From an uncultured Verrucomicrobiota bacterium (GTDB taxonomy: Bacteria; Verrucomicrobiota; Kiritimatiellia; RFP12; UBA1067): a DNA stretch of 5,280 bases. A program made the position numbers and the translations under genes. The notes under the pieces were generated by a model. That model was not told the origin of the DNA. It did no database searches and saw only the letters and a program-made list of their open reading frames with translations. The stretch spans positions 1 to 5,280 of the forward strand of contig CAMPAF010000217.1 of assembly GCA_946631535.1 (NCBI GenBank), read 5' to 3'. Of the stretch, positions 1 through 5,280 are shown in pieces (within the stretch, counting starts at the first letter, position 1; each line of letters starts with the position of its first letter).

Positions 1-1777
1 CAACGAACCGCGACGTGAAGCCCTCGATGACCTCCTTCGCGAGCGCGTCCGCCTCTGGGTTGCCGCACCCCCACTTGAGCTTCGAGTTCTTCATCCGGAG
101 GCGCAGTTCCTCGTGCCCCTTCCAGTCCGCCGCGAGAATCCGGCCCAGCTCGTCTAGCGCGACGACCTTCCTGTCGTAGACGAACTCCTTGACGGCGAGG
201 AGCGAGTCCACCGCCGTGGCGAACCCACACTCGGCGATGGCGGTGAAGTTGTACTTGTAGCCAAGCGAGAACGCGTCCACGCCCTTCTCCAGCGCGTCGC
301 CGAGCGCGAGCGACAGCATGAGCGCGGGGTTGACCTCCGCGAGGTGCCGTTCGTTCTCGCACTGAAGCGCCACGCCGCGGTCCGTGTTGCCGTGGAGGAT
401 GCGGAAGTACTCGCGCTTGAAGTCGTCGAAGGTGGCGGCGGAGAACTCGCCCTTCGCGGCCTTCCCCATGATCTCGATGACGGGTTGCGGCAGGTTGATC
501 CGCATGGCGCTAGTGCAGTTGCCCTTCGCGCGCGGCAGGTACTCGAAGCAGCCCCAGATGAGCAGGTCGCGGCACTCCTCGTCCGTGAGGCCCATCGGCT
601 TCATCGAGCGCGCCATGCTATCCTCGCTCATGAGGCAGAGAGGCGCATGCTTGCGCAGCATGTCGAGCGCCTTCCACCAGATCTCGTCAGGCGTGTTCTT
701 CGCCATCTTCAGCTGGAACTTCGGGGTGGGGAGCGCGGTCTTCTCCACCACGTCTAGGATGATGAGCGAAAGCGGGTTGTAGGCGGTCGTGCCGTCCTTG
801 TTCGTGCCGCCGAGGTAGATGGGGTGGCCCCAGTAGTTGTCGATGGACCCGAACTGCCAGAGGAAGTGGCGGAAGTCCTCGCGGAACTCGGCCTCGGTCG
901 TGCGGCCCGCCGCGAGGTCGGCCTGGTAGTAGGGCCACCAGCGGACGTCGATGTTGTCGAACGTGCGCACCTGGAAGTAGTTGAGCGGCTCGGAGAGGAT
1001 GAAGTACACCATCGTGAACTCCATGACGTCGAAGACGGTCTGCGGCGGTCCCACGCGCAGGCGCTCGAGCGAGGCGATCTCCTTCTTCATCCAGGGCGAA
1101 CCCGCGTCGGGGTGCGCCTTCGCCGTAGCGATCAGACGGTCGATGAAGCGCATCATCGCGGCGGCGGCCCTCTTCTCGGCGCGGTAGAACGGCGTGTCCT
1201 GCGTGTAGGAGTCCACGCGCGCCTTCATGCCGGGGAAGCCGAGCTTCAGGATGTCGATCCAGTCCGGCGCGGAATGGTCGAAGTCCTTGCCGATGGTGGC
1301 ACGTCCCTCCTTGTTCATCTTGGCGATGGCCGCGCGCAGGCCGGGCGAATACTTGTTGTCCACGTCCGCCGCATGGCTCCAGAGGATGGCGTTCATCGGG
1401 CGGCGGTGGCGGTCCCACGCGGAGATGGCGGGGAAGCCGTCGTACCTCGAGAACCCGATCGCAACGCTGTCCACAAGGTAGTCGAAGCACCGCGCGGAGA
1501 CGTCGTACCAGTCCTCGGTCCCGGCCTTCCAGCCGCTCTCCTTCGCAATCTTCGTCACGCCCGCGCGGAGCGCGTCGTTGTCGAGGCCCGTCTTCGGGTC
1601 GGCGAGGTTCGTGCGCCATTTCCACTTGAGGTACGTCGCCTCGTCGGCGATCGTCGACGGACGCTTCTCCGTGCGCGTCGTGTACTGGTGTCCGCCGTTG
1701 TTCATCGGCACGCCGCCGTCAGGGATATCCACCCCGGTAGACAGCACTACCGCCAACATCAGTCCGACAGTATTCAT
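1..1777 (-). CDS. Glycyl radical enzyme of the pyruvate formate-lyase superfamily, Cys-x-Glu type; C-terminus off the left edge
   Basis: The frame is open from ATG at 1777 to the window edge, giving 592 codons of a family usually 760-850 residues long. Superfamily landmarks appear in order: DHSAPDW with His168, EPLNYFQVR around 263-271, LGGTNKDG at 322-329, KNTPDE, the active-site segment WGCFEY with Cys410 and Glu412, DSLLAVK from 524, and KWGCGNPEAD at 568-577. Known: GREs form a thiyl radical on this Cys, and the Cys-x-Glu arrangement is typical of dehydratase, lyase and decarboxylase members, whereas true pyruvate formate-lyase has Cys-Cys. So it is probably not PFL; the substrate is unknown. 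The Gly-radical domain would lie beyond base 1. The start is supported by a ribosome-binding site at 1782-1789 and an ATGA overlap with the upstream hydrolase. Odd: residues 1-16 are hydrophobic and uncharged, before a family-like beginning near Met25. No activase gene is visible; it may lie to the left. Confidence 0.9.
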   Translation of the reverse strand, partial: MNTVGLMLAVVLSTGVDIPDGGVPMNNGGHQYTTRTEKRPSTIADEATYLKWKWRTNLADPKTGLDNDALRAGVTKIAKESGWKAGTEDWYDVSARCFDYLVDSVAIGFSRYDGFPAISAWDRHRRPMNAILWSHAADVDNKYSPGLRAAIAKMNKEGRATIGKDFDHSAPDWIDILKLGFPGMKARVDSYTQDTPFYRAEKRAAAAMMRFIDRLIATAKAHPDAGSPWMKKEIASLERLRVGPPQTVFDVMEFTMVYFILSEPLNYFQVRTFDNIDVRWWPYYQADLAAGRTTEAEFREDFRHFLWQFGSIDNYWGHPIYLGGTNKDGTTAYNPLSLIILDVVEKTALPTPKFQLKMAKNTPDEIWWKALDMLRKHAPLCLMSEDSMARSMKPMGLTDEECRDLLIWGCFEYLPRAKGNCTSAMRINLPQPVIEIMGKAAKGEFSAATFDDFKREYFRILHGNTDRGVALQCENERHLAEVNPALMLSLALGDALEKGVDAFSLGYKYNFTAIAECGFATAVDSLLAVKEFVYDRKVVALDELGRILAADWKGHEELRLRMKNSKLKWGCGNPEADALAKEVIEGFTSRFV

Positions 1778-2886
1778 TTCATTCCTCCCGTTTCGACATT
1801 TCCGGCATCGGCGACGCCCGGCAACGACTGCTCCGCGATCCATTCCGCGCCCTTGGTCCTCACCTCTACGTGGTTCGCCGGGAAGAACATCCGCGTCGCG
1901 CAAGGGACGCCTGCTTCCGCAAGCTTCCGCTCGAGCAGAGTGAACTGCGACACCCGGACGATGCCGTCCGAATCAATCCATTTCTTGATCTTTCCGTACG
2001 CGAGGACGGTCTGGACAGATCGTGGACAGACCAGGTCGACAGGCGACCATTTCGCCAGGAGCGGCAGCACTTCATCATCAGGCGAGTCGTCGGGTAGTCC
2101 CACGAGCCTCCGCATCAGCCTGTCAAAGATGCGGTTCCTGATCTTGAAGATGATGAGGTTCAGCGTCATCGAATCGATGAAGTCCTTTTCAGCGAATGCG
2201 GTAGGCCCCACGATGTTGACGACCTTCGCGACACGCGGCGCGTGCTTCAGTCCGAGGCCAAGCTTCGCCGGGTTGTCCTGGTCGTAGGCATAGAGTAGCG
2301 CGAGATGTCCGCCGGCGGACTCGCCCATGATGACGAGCCGCGGCTCCGCCACGCCAAGCGCGCGGGCGAAGGAACCCATTTTGGCGACCGCCGCGTCGAT
2401 GTCGCGCAGCATCTCCGCGAACGTCGCCTCCTTGCGGGCCGGCCTGGACTTGTCGACCGTGACGTCCGACTGCAGGATATAGTTGGCCGTGCCGACGACC
2501 GCCCCTCGCGCAATCAGCGGGCCGAAGAGGTCGAACGGCGGCGCGTCCTTGTCGTAGCACTGCGACCACGATCCGCCGTGCAGATAGAGGACGACCGTCG
2601 CGTTCGTCGCCACGCCGCGTTCGGACGCAAACACGTCGAGGAACTGTCCCGACCTGTGGCGGCACCACTTCCATGGCTGGTCCGGCGAGCTCCATCCGCC
2701 ATGCTTGCCGGCGAACCCCTCTCCCTCGTCCGGCAGGTCGCCCCTCCCGCCGTATGCGACATCGTGCCAGCACCTGATCCCATGGCGAACGAGCGTAACC
2801 GGCGGCAGAGCAGCGGCAGCCGCCACTGTAATGACGGCCGCGAACAGGCAGAACTCGGCCCGAGAGCGAGGCGACATCGGTTTCAT
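1774..2886 (-). CDS. Exported or membrane-anchored alpha/beta hydrolase (carboxylesterase / HSL-like family)
   Basis: This 370-residue protein should hydrolyse an ester bond; the substrate cannot be told. Residues 12-27 are a hydrophobic run after a basic stretch (Arg7, Arg9), which reads as a signal peptide or membrane anchor, with no lipoprotein box. The catalytic domain starts near QFLDVFAS (81-88), the usual lead-in of this family. HGGSW at 103-107 is the oxyanion-hole motif. GESAGG at 188-193 holds the nucleophile Ser190. Asp307 (DSDGIV region) and His339 (NHVE) are the best candidates for the rest of the triad. Length and order fit the esterase/lipase (BD-FAE-like, alpha/beta-hydrolase fold-3) group. 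The start at 2886 is the first possible one: an in-frame TGA lies five codons upstream and no start codon lies between. There is no Shine-Dalgarno, and a good promoter ends only 6 bases upstream. The stop overlaps the glycyl radical enzyme start by 4 bases, so the two should be co-transcribed. A peptidase of the same fold is less likely. Confidence 0.88.
   Translation of the reverse strand: MKPMSPRSRAEFCLFAAVITVAAAAALPPVTLVRHGIRCWHDVAYGGRGDLPDEGEGFAGKHGGWSSPDQPWKWCRHRSGQFLDVFASERGVATNATVVLYLHGGSWSQCYDKDAPPFDLFGPLIARGAVVGTANYILQSDVTVDKSRPARKEATFAEMLRDIDAAVAKMGSFARALGVAEPRLVIMGESAGGHLALLYAYDQDNPAKLGLGLKHAPRVAKVVNIVGPTAFAEKDFIDSMTLNLIIFKIRNRIFDRLMRRLVGLPDDSPDDEVLPLLAKWSPVDLVCPRSVQTVLAYGKIKKWIDSDGIVRVSQFTLLERKLAEAGVPCATRMFFPANHVEVRTKGAEWIAEQSLPGVADAGNVETGGMK
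1782..1789 (-). promoter_or_regulatory. Ribosome-binding site of the glycyl radical enzyme gene
   Basis: On the minus strand GGGAGGAA lies inside the last codons of the hydrolase gene. The GGAGG core ends 6 bases before the ATG at 1777. It decides in favour of this ATG over the later in-frame Met7 and Met25 codons, neither of which has a comparable site. Together with the 4-base stop/start overlap it suggests that the two genes are translated in step. Confidence 0.75.
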
Positions 2887-2892
2887 GCCGCA

Positions 2893-2921
2893 ATTGTATC
2901 ATCTTCCCGCCGACCGCACAA
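2893..2921 (-). promoter_or_regulatory. Sigma70-type promoter for the hydrolase / glycyl radical enzyme pair
   Basis: On the minus strand TTGTGC (2921-2916) and TACAAT (2898-2893) are separated by exactly 17 bases. A TG one base before the -10 hexamer (TGATACAAT) makes it also an extended -10. Transcription would begin about 6-8 bases after the -10, which falls at or next to the hydrolase ATG, so the transcript would be leaderless or nearly so. The call rests on sequence match only. Confidence 0.55.
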
Positions 2922-2961
2922 GACGGACTTGCAGGTTTCGCCGCGTCGAAGGCCGCAGTTG

Positions 2962-2970
2962 TGGTATAAT
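2962..2970 (+). promoter_or_regulatory. Extended -10 promoter for dapL and the downstream gene
   Basis: TGGTATAAT contains a perfect TATAAT at 2965-2970 with the TG of an extended -10 element. No convincing -35 hexamer sits at 16-18 bases; TTGCAG at 2929-2934 is 30 bases away, too far. An extended -10 can work without a -35. The start would be near 2977, leaving a leader of about 23 bases that carries the ribosome-binding site. Confidence 0.6.
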
Positions 2971-2986
2971 CTCCGCCAACACAAAC

Positions 2987-2992
2987 AAGGAG
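2987..2992 (+). promoter_or_regulatory. Ribosome-binding site of dapL
   Basis: AAGGAG ends 7 bases before the ATG at 3000, a near-ideal Shine-Dalgarno and spacing. It fixes the start codon, and it shows that this organism uses Shine-Dalgarno initiation, unlike most Bacteroidota. Confidence 0.85.
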
Positions 2993-2999
2993 AACCGAC

Positions 3000-4229
3000 A
3001 TGGTACGCGTAAACGAGAACTACTTGAAGATTCAGGCATCCTACCTTTTCACCGAGATCGCCCACCGCGTCAAGGCCCACCAGGACGCAAACCCAGGCGC
3101 GAAGATCATCCGCCTCGGCATAGGCGACGTCACCGAGCCGCTCGCCCCGGCGGTCATCGCCGCCCTCCACCGTGCCGTCGACGACGAGGCCGCCCGCGAG
3201 ACGTTCCGCGGCTACGGTCCGGAGCAGGGCTACGCCTTCCTGCGCGAAGCCGTCGCCAAGAACGACTTCCAGGACCGCGGCATCGACGTTGCCGCCGACG
3301 AGGTGTTCATCTCCGACGGCGCGAAGTGCGACTGCGGCAACATCCAGGAGCTGCTCGGCGCCGACGTGAAGATCGCCGTCACCGATCCCGTATATCCCGT
3401 CTACGTCGACACCAACGTGATGGCCGGCCGCACCGGCACATCTTCCGACGGACGCTATTCCGGGCTCGTCTACCTCTCCTGCTCCGCCGCCAACGGGTTC
3501 GTCCCCTCTCCCGCCGACCTTCCAGAGCCGGTTGACGTGGTCTATCTCTGCTACCCGAACAACCCCACCGGCGCCACCGCCACCAGGGAGCAGCTCCAGA
3601 AGTGGGTGGACTGGGCGAACGCGAACAAGGCGCTCATCCTCTTCGACGCCGCATACGAGGCGTTCATCCGCACCCCGGGCATTCCCCACTCCATCTACGA
3701 GTGCGCCAACGCGCGCTCCTGCGCGATCGAGTTCCGCAGCTACTCCAAGACGGCCGGCTTCACCGGCATCCGCTGCGGCTACACGGTCGTGCCGAAGGGA
3801 CTCGTCGCGTGGAAGGCCGACGGCACGCCGGTGGAGCTGCGCCCGTTCTGGACGCGCCGCCAGACGACGAAGTTCAACGGTTGCAGCTACATCACCCAGC
3901 GCGGCGCCGAGGCCGTCTATTCCCCCGAAGGCGCCGCCCAGACGAAGGCGACCATCGACTTCTATCTGGAGAACGCCAGGCTGGTGAAGGACGCCCTCTC
4001 GAAGCTCGGCTACGAGGTGACCGGCGGCACCGACTCGCCATACCTCTGGGTGAACGTAAAGGGCGACTCCTGGGAATTCTTCGACAAGCTCCTGAAGGAG
4101 GCGAACGTGGTCACCACGCCTGGCGCAGGCTTCGGCCGGGCCGGCGAGGGCTTCATCCGCATCTCCGCCTTCAACTCCCGCGAGAACGTCCTTGAGGCGA
4201 TCGGCCGCCTCTCCTCCGTCCTCGCCTGA
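3000..4229 (+). CDS. dapL: LL-diaminopimelate aminotransferase
   Basis: This PLP enzyme (EC 2.6.1.83) converts tetrahydrodipicolinate and glutamate to LL-diaminopimelate and 2-oxoglutarate in one cytosolic step. It bypasses the acylated intermediates of the DapD/C/E route and feeds lysine and meso-DAP peptidoglycan synthesis. The 409 residues match the family length of about 410. Visible hallmarks are [13 protein letters not shown] at the N-terminus, [11 protein letters not shown] (38-48), [10 protein letters not shown] (69-78), SDGAKCD (105-111), [13 protein letters not shown] (129-141), the PLP-contact motif NNPTG (187-191), Asp216 in LFDAAYE for the pyridine nitrogen, the Schiff-base Lys250 in SYSKTAGF, and Arg387 in FIRISAF for the substrate carboxylate. 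The SDGAKCD and YVDTNVMAG signatures separate it from ordinary aspartate aminotransferases. It has its own promoter and ribosome-binding site, and its TGA shares one base with the next gene's ATG. Confidence 0.96.
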   Translation: MVRVNENYLKIQASYLFTEIAHRVKAHQDANPGAKIIRLGIGDVTEPLAPAVIAALHRAVDDEAARETFRGYGPEQGYAFLREAVAKNDFQDRGIDVAADEVFISDGAKCDCGNIQELLGADVKIAVTDPVYPVYVDTNVMAGRTGTSSDGRYSGLVYLSCSAANGFVPSPADLPEPVDVVYLCYPNNPTGATATREQLQKWVDWANANKALILFDAAYEAFIRTPGIPHSIYECANARSCAIEFRSYSKTAGFTGIRCGYTVVPKGLVAWKADGTPVELRPFWTRRQTTKFNGCSYITQRGAEAVYSPEGAAQTKATIDFYLENARLVKDALSKLGYEVTGGTDSPYLWVNVKGDSWEFFDKLLKEANVVTTPGAGFGRAGEGFIRISAFNSRENVLEAIGRLSSVLA

Positions 4230-5119
4230 TGGCCCGTGATCCACAGAAGACACTCCAGCACCAGCAGCGCGAACGTGCGCTGGAGCTTGGGCGCGGAAAC
4301 GACCCGGGCGCCGTCCGAGAGTTGACGGTCCTTCTGAAAAGCCCGTTTGCAGATGTTCGCCGCCTGGCGGCCTCTGCCATGGGAAAGCTCGCGCTGCTTC
4401 GGCCCGCCAGCCAGATGGTCGTCGCGGCGCTGAGGACTCCCGCCCTCTCCGATCCCCATCCGCAGGTTCGCCAATATGCGCTGAAGGCCATCGCAAAGTA
4501 TCCCGAGGTCGCCGCCTACTTCCTAGACGAATTCCGCGATGTCGCCCGCAACGGCTCTCTTCTTGGATACGTCCGAACCGCCGCCGCCGAGGTGGTCGCA
4601 GCCATCGAGAACTTCCTCCGGGAAAGGGATGCGTCAAAGACGAACCGGTGCCGTCGCTGCTCTCGAGTCGTTTCCGACGAGGAGTTCATCCGGTCCATGG
4701 ACCGGTTTGCCCGTCCCTATTGCACCCATTGCTTCGACGAGTTGCTGCTGGAGGGGGCGAACTTCGAGGCGACCGTCGAGGGGGCGAAGGAGAGGATGGC
4801 CACCGACGGCACCGCCGTCCAGTCGGTCGGCGAGAAAAGGATCGCCGACTGGCTGGCCGCTCGCCAGATCGCCTCCGTCTACGACGAGCGCTTCCGCGTC
4901 GCGAGAGATACTCTCATCCGACCAGACTTCTATCTTCCGGAGTTTGACCTCTACATCGAATACTGGGGAATGGACACGCCGGAATACAATGCCAACCGCC
5001 AGAAGAAGCTGTGGCTCTACCAAAGGGCCGGCAAGAAGCTGGTCTCCATCTCCTTCCAGGACCTCCCCAATCTCGAGGCAGTCCTTTCGCTCAAGCTTTC
5101 GCGCTACATCCGCCTCTAG
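4229..5119 (+). CDS. HEAT-repeat / zinc-module / PD-(D/E)XK nuclease-like fusion protein, function unknown
   Basis: I do not recognise this 296-residue protein as a named family. Three parts can be seen. Residues 26-130 are paired helices of HEAT type, for example DVRRLAASAMGKLA (42-55) and QVRQYALKAIAK (79-90), usually a protein- or nucleic-acid-binding scaffold. Residues 141-168 hold C-x2-C (141, 144) and C-x2-C (165, 168), a likely zinc site. Residues 197-293 resemble a restriction-endonuclease-like fold: Glu202 in SVGEKRIADWL, Asp233 in RPDFYLPE, and Glu244 in LYIEYWG, then Lys259/Lys260 in RQKKLWLYQ. This pattern occurs in nuclease domains attached to some helicases, where the lysine of the E-x-K motif has moved. 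Nuclease activity is therefore an inference. No signal peptide or membrane segment is seen, so it should be cytosolic. The start has no ribosome-binding site; it overlaps the dapL stop (TGATG) and is probably translated by reinitiation. Confidence 0.85.
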   Translation: MARDPQKTLQHQQRERALELGRGNDPGAVRELTVLLKSPFADVRRLAASAMGKLALLRPASQMVVAALRTPALSDPHPQVRQYALKAIAKYPEVAAYFLDEFRDVARNGSLLGYVRTAAAEVVAAIENFLRERDASKTNRCRRCSRVVSDEEFIRSMDRFARPYCTHCFDELLLEGANFEATVEGAKERMATDGTAVQSVGEKRIADWLAARQIASVYDERFRVARDTLIRPDFYLPEFDLYIEYWGMDTPEYNANRQKKLWLYQRAGKKLVSISFQDLPNLEAVLSLKLSRYIRL

Positions 5120-5155
5120 TTCGGACTCACTCGCTCCGCTCGTTCCGTCCGAACT
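5118..5155 (+). other. Stem-loop at the end of the dapL operon
   Basis: AGTTCGGAC (5118-5126) pairs perfectly with GTCCGAACT (5147-5155), a 9-bp stem with a 20-base loop, starting inside the TAG stop at 5117-5119. No T-run follows, so it is not a standard intrinsic terminator. It could be a weak terminator, an mRNA 3' end stabiliser, or simply part of the repeat element whose inverted copy (5136-5150) fills its loop and right arm. Confidence 0.45.
5136..5150 (-). repeat. Inverted partial copy of the right-edge repeat
   Basis: CCGCTCGTTCCGTCC is the exact reverse complement of the last 15 bases of the window (5266-5280). Its first 11 bases are also the reverse complement of 5179-5189 and 5204-5214. 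It is thus a minus-orientation partial copy of the same unit and could pair with any of the forward copies. Confidence 0.75.
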
Positions 5156-5167
5156 CCCCACCGCCCA

Positions 5168-5280
5168 AACGCCAGGCCGGAACGAGCGGCAGAACGTCAG
5201 GCCGGAACGAGCGGTCCTCTGAGCCGCAGGCCGCAGCGAGCTGGTCTGGGGGAGCCAAAACGTCAGGACGGAACGAGCGG
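5168..5280 (+). repeat. Cluster of a 22-bp direct repeat in a gene-free tail, running to the window edge
   Basis: Three near-identical 22-bp units lie at 5168-5189, 5193-5214 and 5259-5280. All share the 3' core GGAACGAGCGG. They differ only at unit position 5 (C, T, T) and position 10 (C, C, A). The 44 bases between units 2 and 3 hold a degenerate fourth copy near 5223-5244, containing CAGGCCG and CGAGC. The spacings (3 and 44 bases) are too irregular for CRISPR. No open frame in the 161-bp tail looks like a gene. This may be an intergenic repeat of the REP/MITE kind, or degenerate tandem DNA. The last copy touches the edge, so the cluster probably continues. Confidence 0.7.

Noticed and set aside
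687..1625. A 312-codon minus-strand frame within the glycyl radical enzyme gene
   Set aside because: It is the +1/-1 shadow of the real frame; the Arg/Pro/His-rich product carries no motif, while the true frame shows continuous GRE similarity.
1..1777. Annotation as true pyruvate formate-lyase (pflB)
   Set aside because: The active site reads Gly-Cys-Phe-Glu and lacks the adjacent Cys-Cys pair that pyruvate formate-lyase needs.
824..2287. A 487-codon open frame on the plus strand, opposite the hydrolase and glycyl radical enzyme genes
   Set aside because: It lies antisense to two genes with clear family motifs. Its composition is Arg-, Val- and Ala-rich and motif-free, as expected of shadow frames in GC-rich DNA.
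2929..2934. TTGCAG as the -35 box of the dapL promoter
   Set aside because: It is 30 bases from the TATAAT, far outside the 16-18 base spacing; the extended -10 explains the promoter better.
2883..4637. A 584-codon open frame on the minus strand, opposite dapL and the HEAT/nuclease gene
   Set aside because: It is antisense to a certain dapL gene, crosses the dapL promoter and ribosome-binding site, and has low-complexity Gly/Val/Arg composition with no recognisable domain.
5118..5155. Classical rho-independent terminator
   Set aside because: The 9-bp stem has a long 20-base loop and is followed by a C-rich stretch in place of a T-run.
5168..5280. CRISPR array
   Set aside because: The units are about 22 bp with gaps of 3 and 44 bases, so there are no uniform spacers, and no cas genes are in view.

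Overview
The window reads as a GC-rich (roughly 60%) bacterial chromosome segment holding four protein genes. They form two divergent operon-like pairs that fire away from a 113-bp intergenic region at 2887-2999. The organism is probably an anaerobe, because the left-hand gene encodes an oxygen-sensitive glycyl radical enzyme (GRE). It makes lysine and peptidoglycan precursor by the one-step LL-diaminopimelate aminotransferase (DapL) route. Its ribosome-binding sites are good Shine-Dalgarno sequences. DapL, a GRE, Shine-Dalgarno use and high GC would fit a member of the PVC group (Verrucomicrobiota, Kiritimatiellota or Lentisphaerota), but this is inference and other DapL phyla are possible.

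Left half, minus strand: an alpha/beta hydrolase of the carboxylesterase / hormone-sensitive-lipase-like type (2886 to 1774) has a hydrophobic N-terminus and intact oxyanion and nucleophile motifs. It is followed, with a 4-base ATGA stop/start overlap, by a GRE (1777 to beyond base 1) of which 592 codons are visible. The GRE has a Cys-x-Glu active-site motif, as in eliminating and decarboxylating GREs, and not the Cys-Cys pair of true pyruvate formate-lyase. The glycyl radical domain, and any activase gene, lie off the left edge.

Right half, plus strand: dapL (3000-4229) has a short leader with an extended -10 promoter and a strong ribosome-binding site. It shares one base (TGATG) with a 296-residue protein (4229-5119) that joins HEAT-like helical repeats, a four-cysteine zinc-binding module and a C-terminal PD-(D/E)XK-type nuclease-like domain. 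The operon ends in a 161-bp gene-free tail (5120-5280). This tail holds a 9-bp stem-loop that begins inside the stop codon, then a cluster of a roughly 22-bp repeat in both orientations that runs to the right edge.

The points most worth following are the hydrolase-GRE pair of unknown substrate, the unusual HEAT / zinc / nuclease fusion tied to dapL, the apparently leaderless hydrolase start, and the repeat cluster at the right edge.
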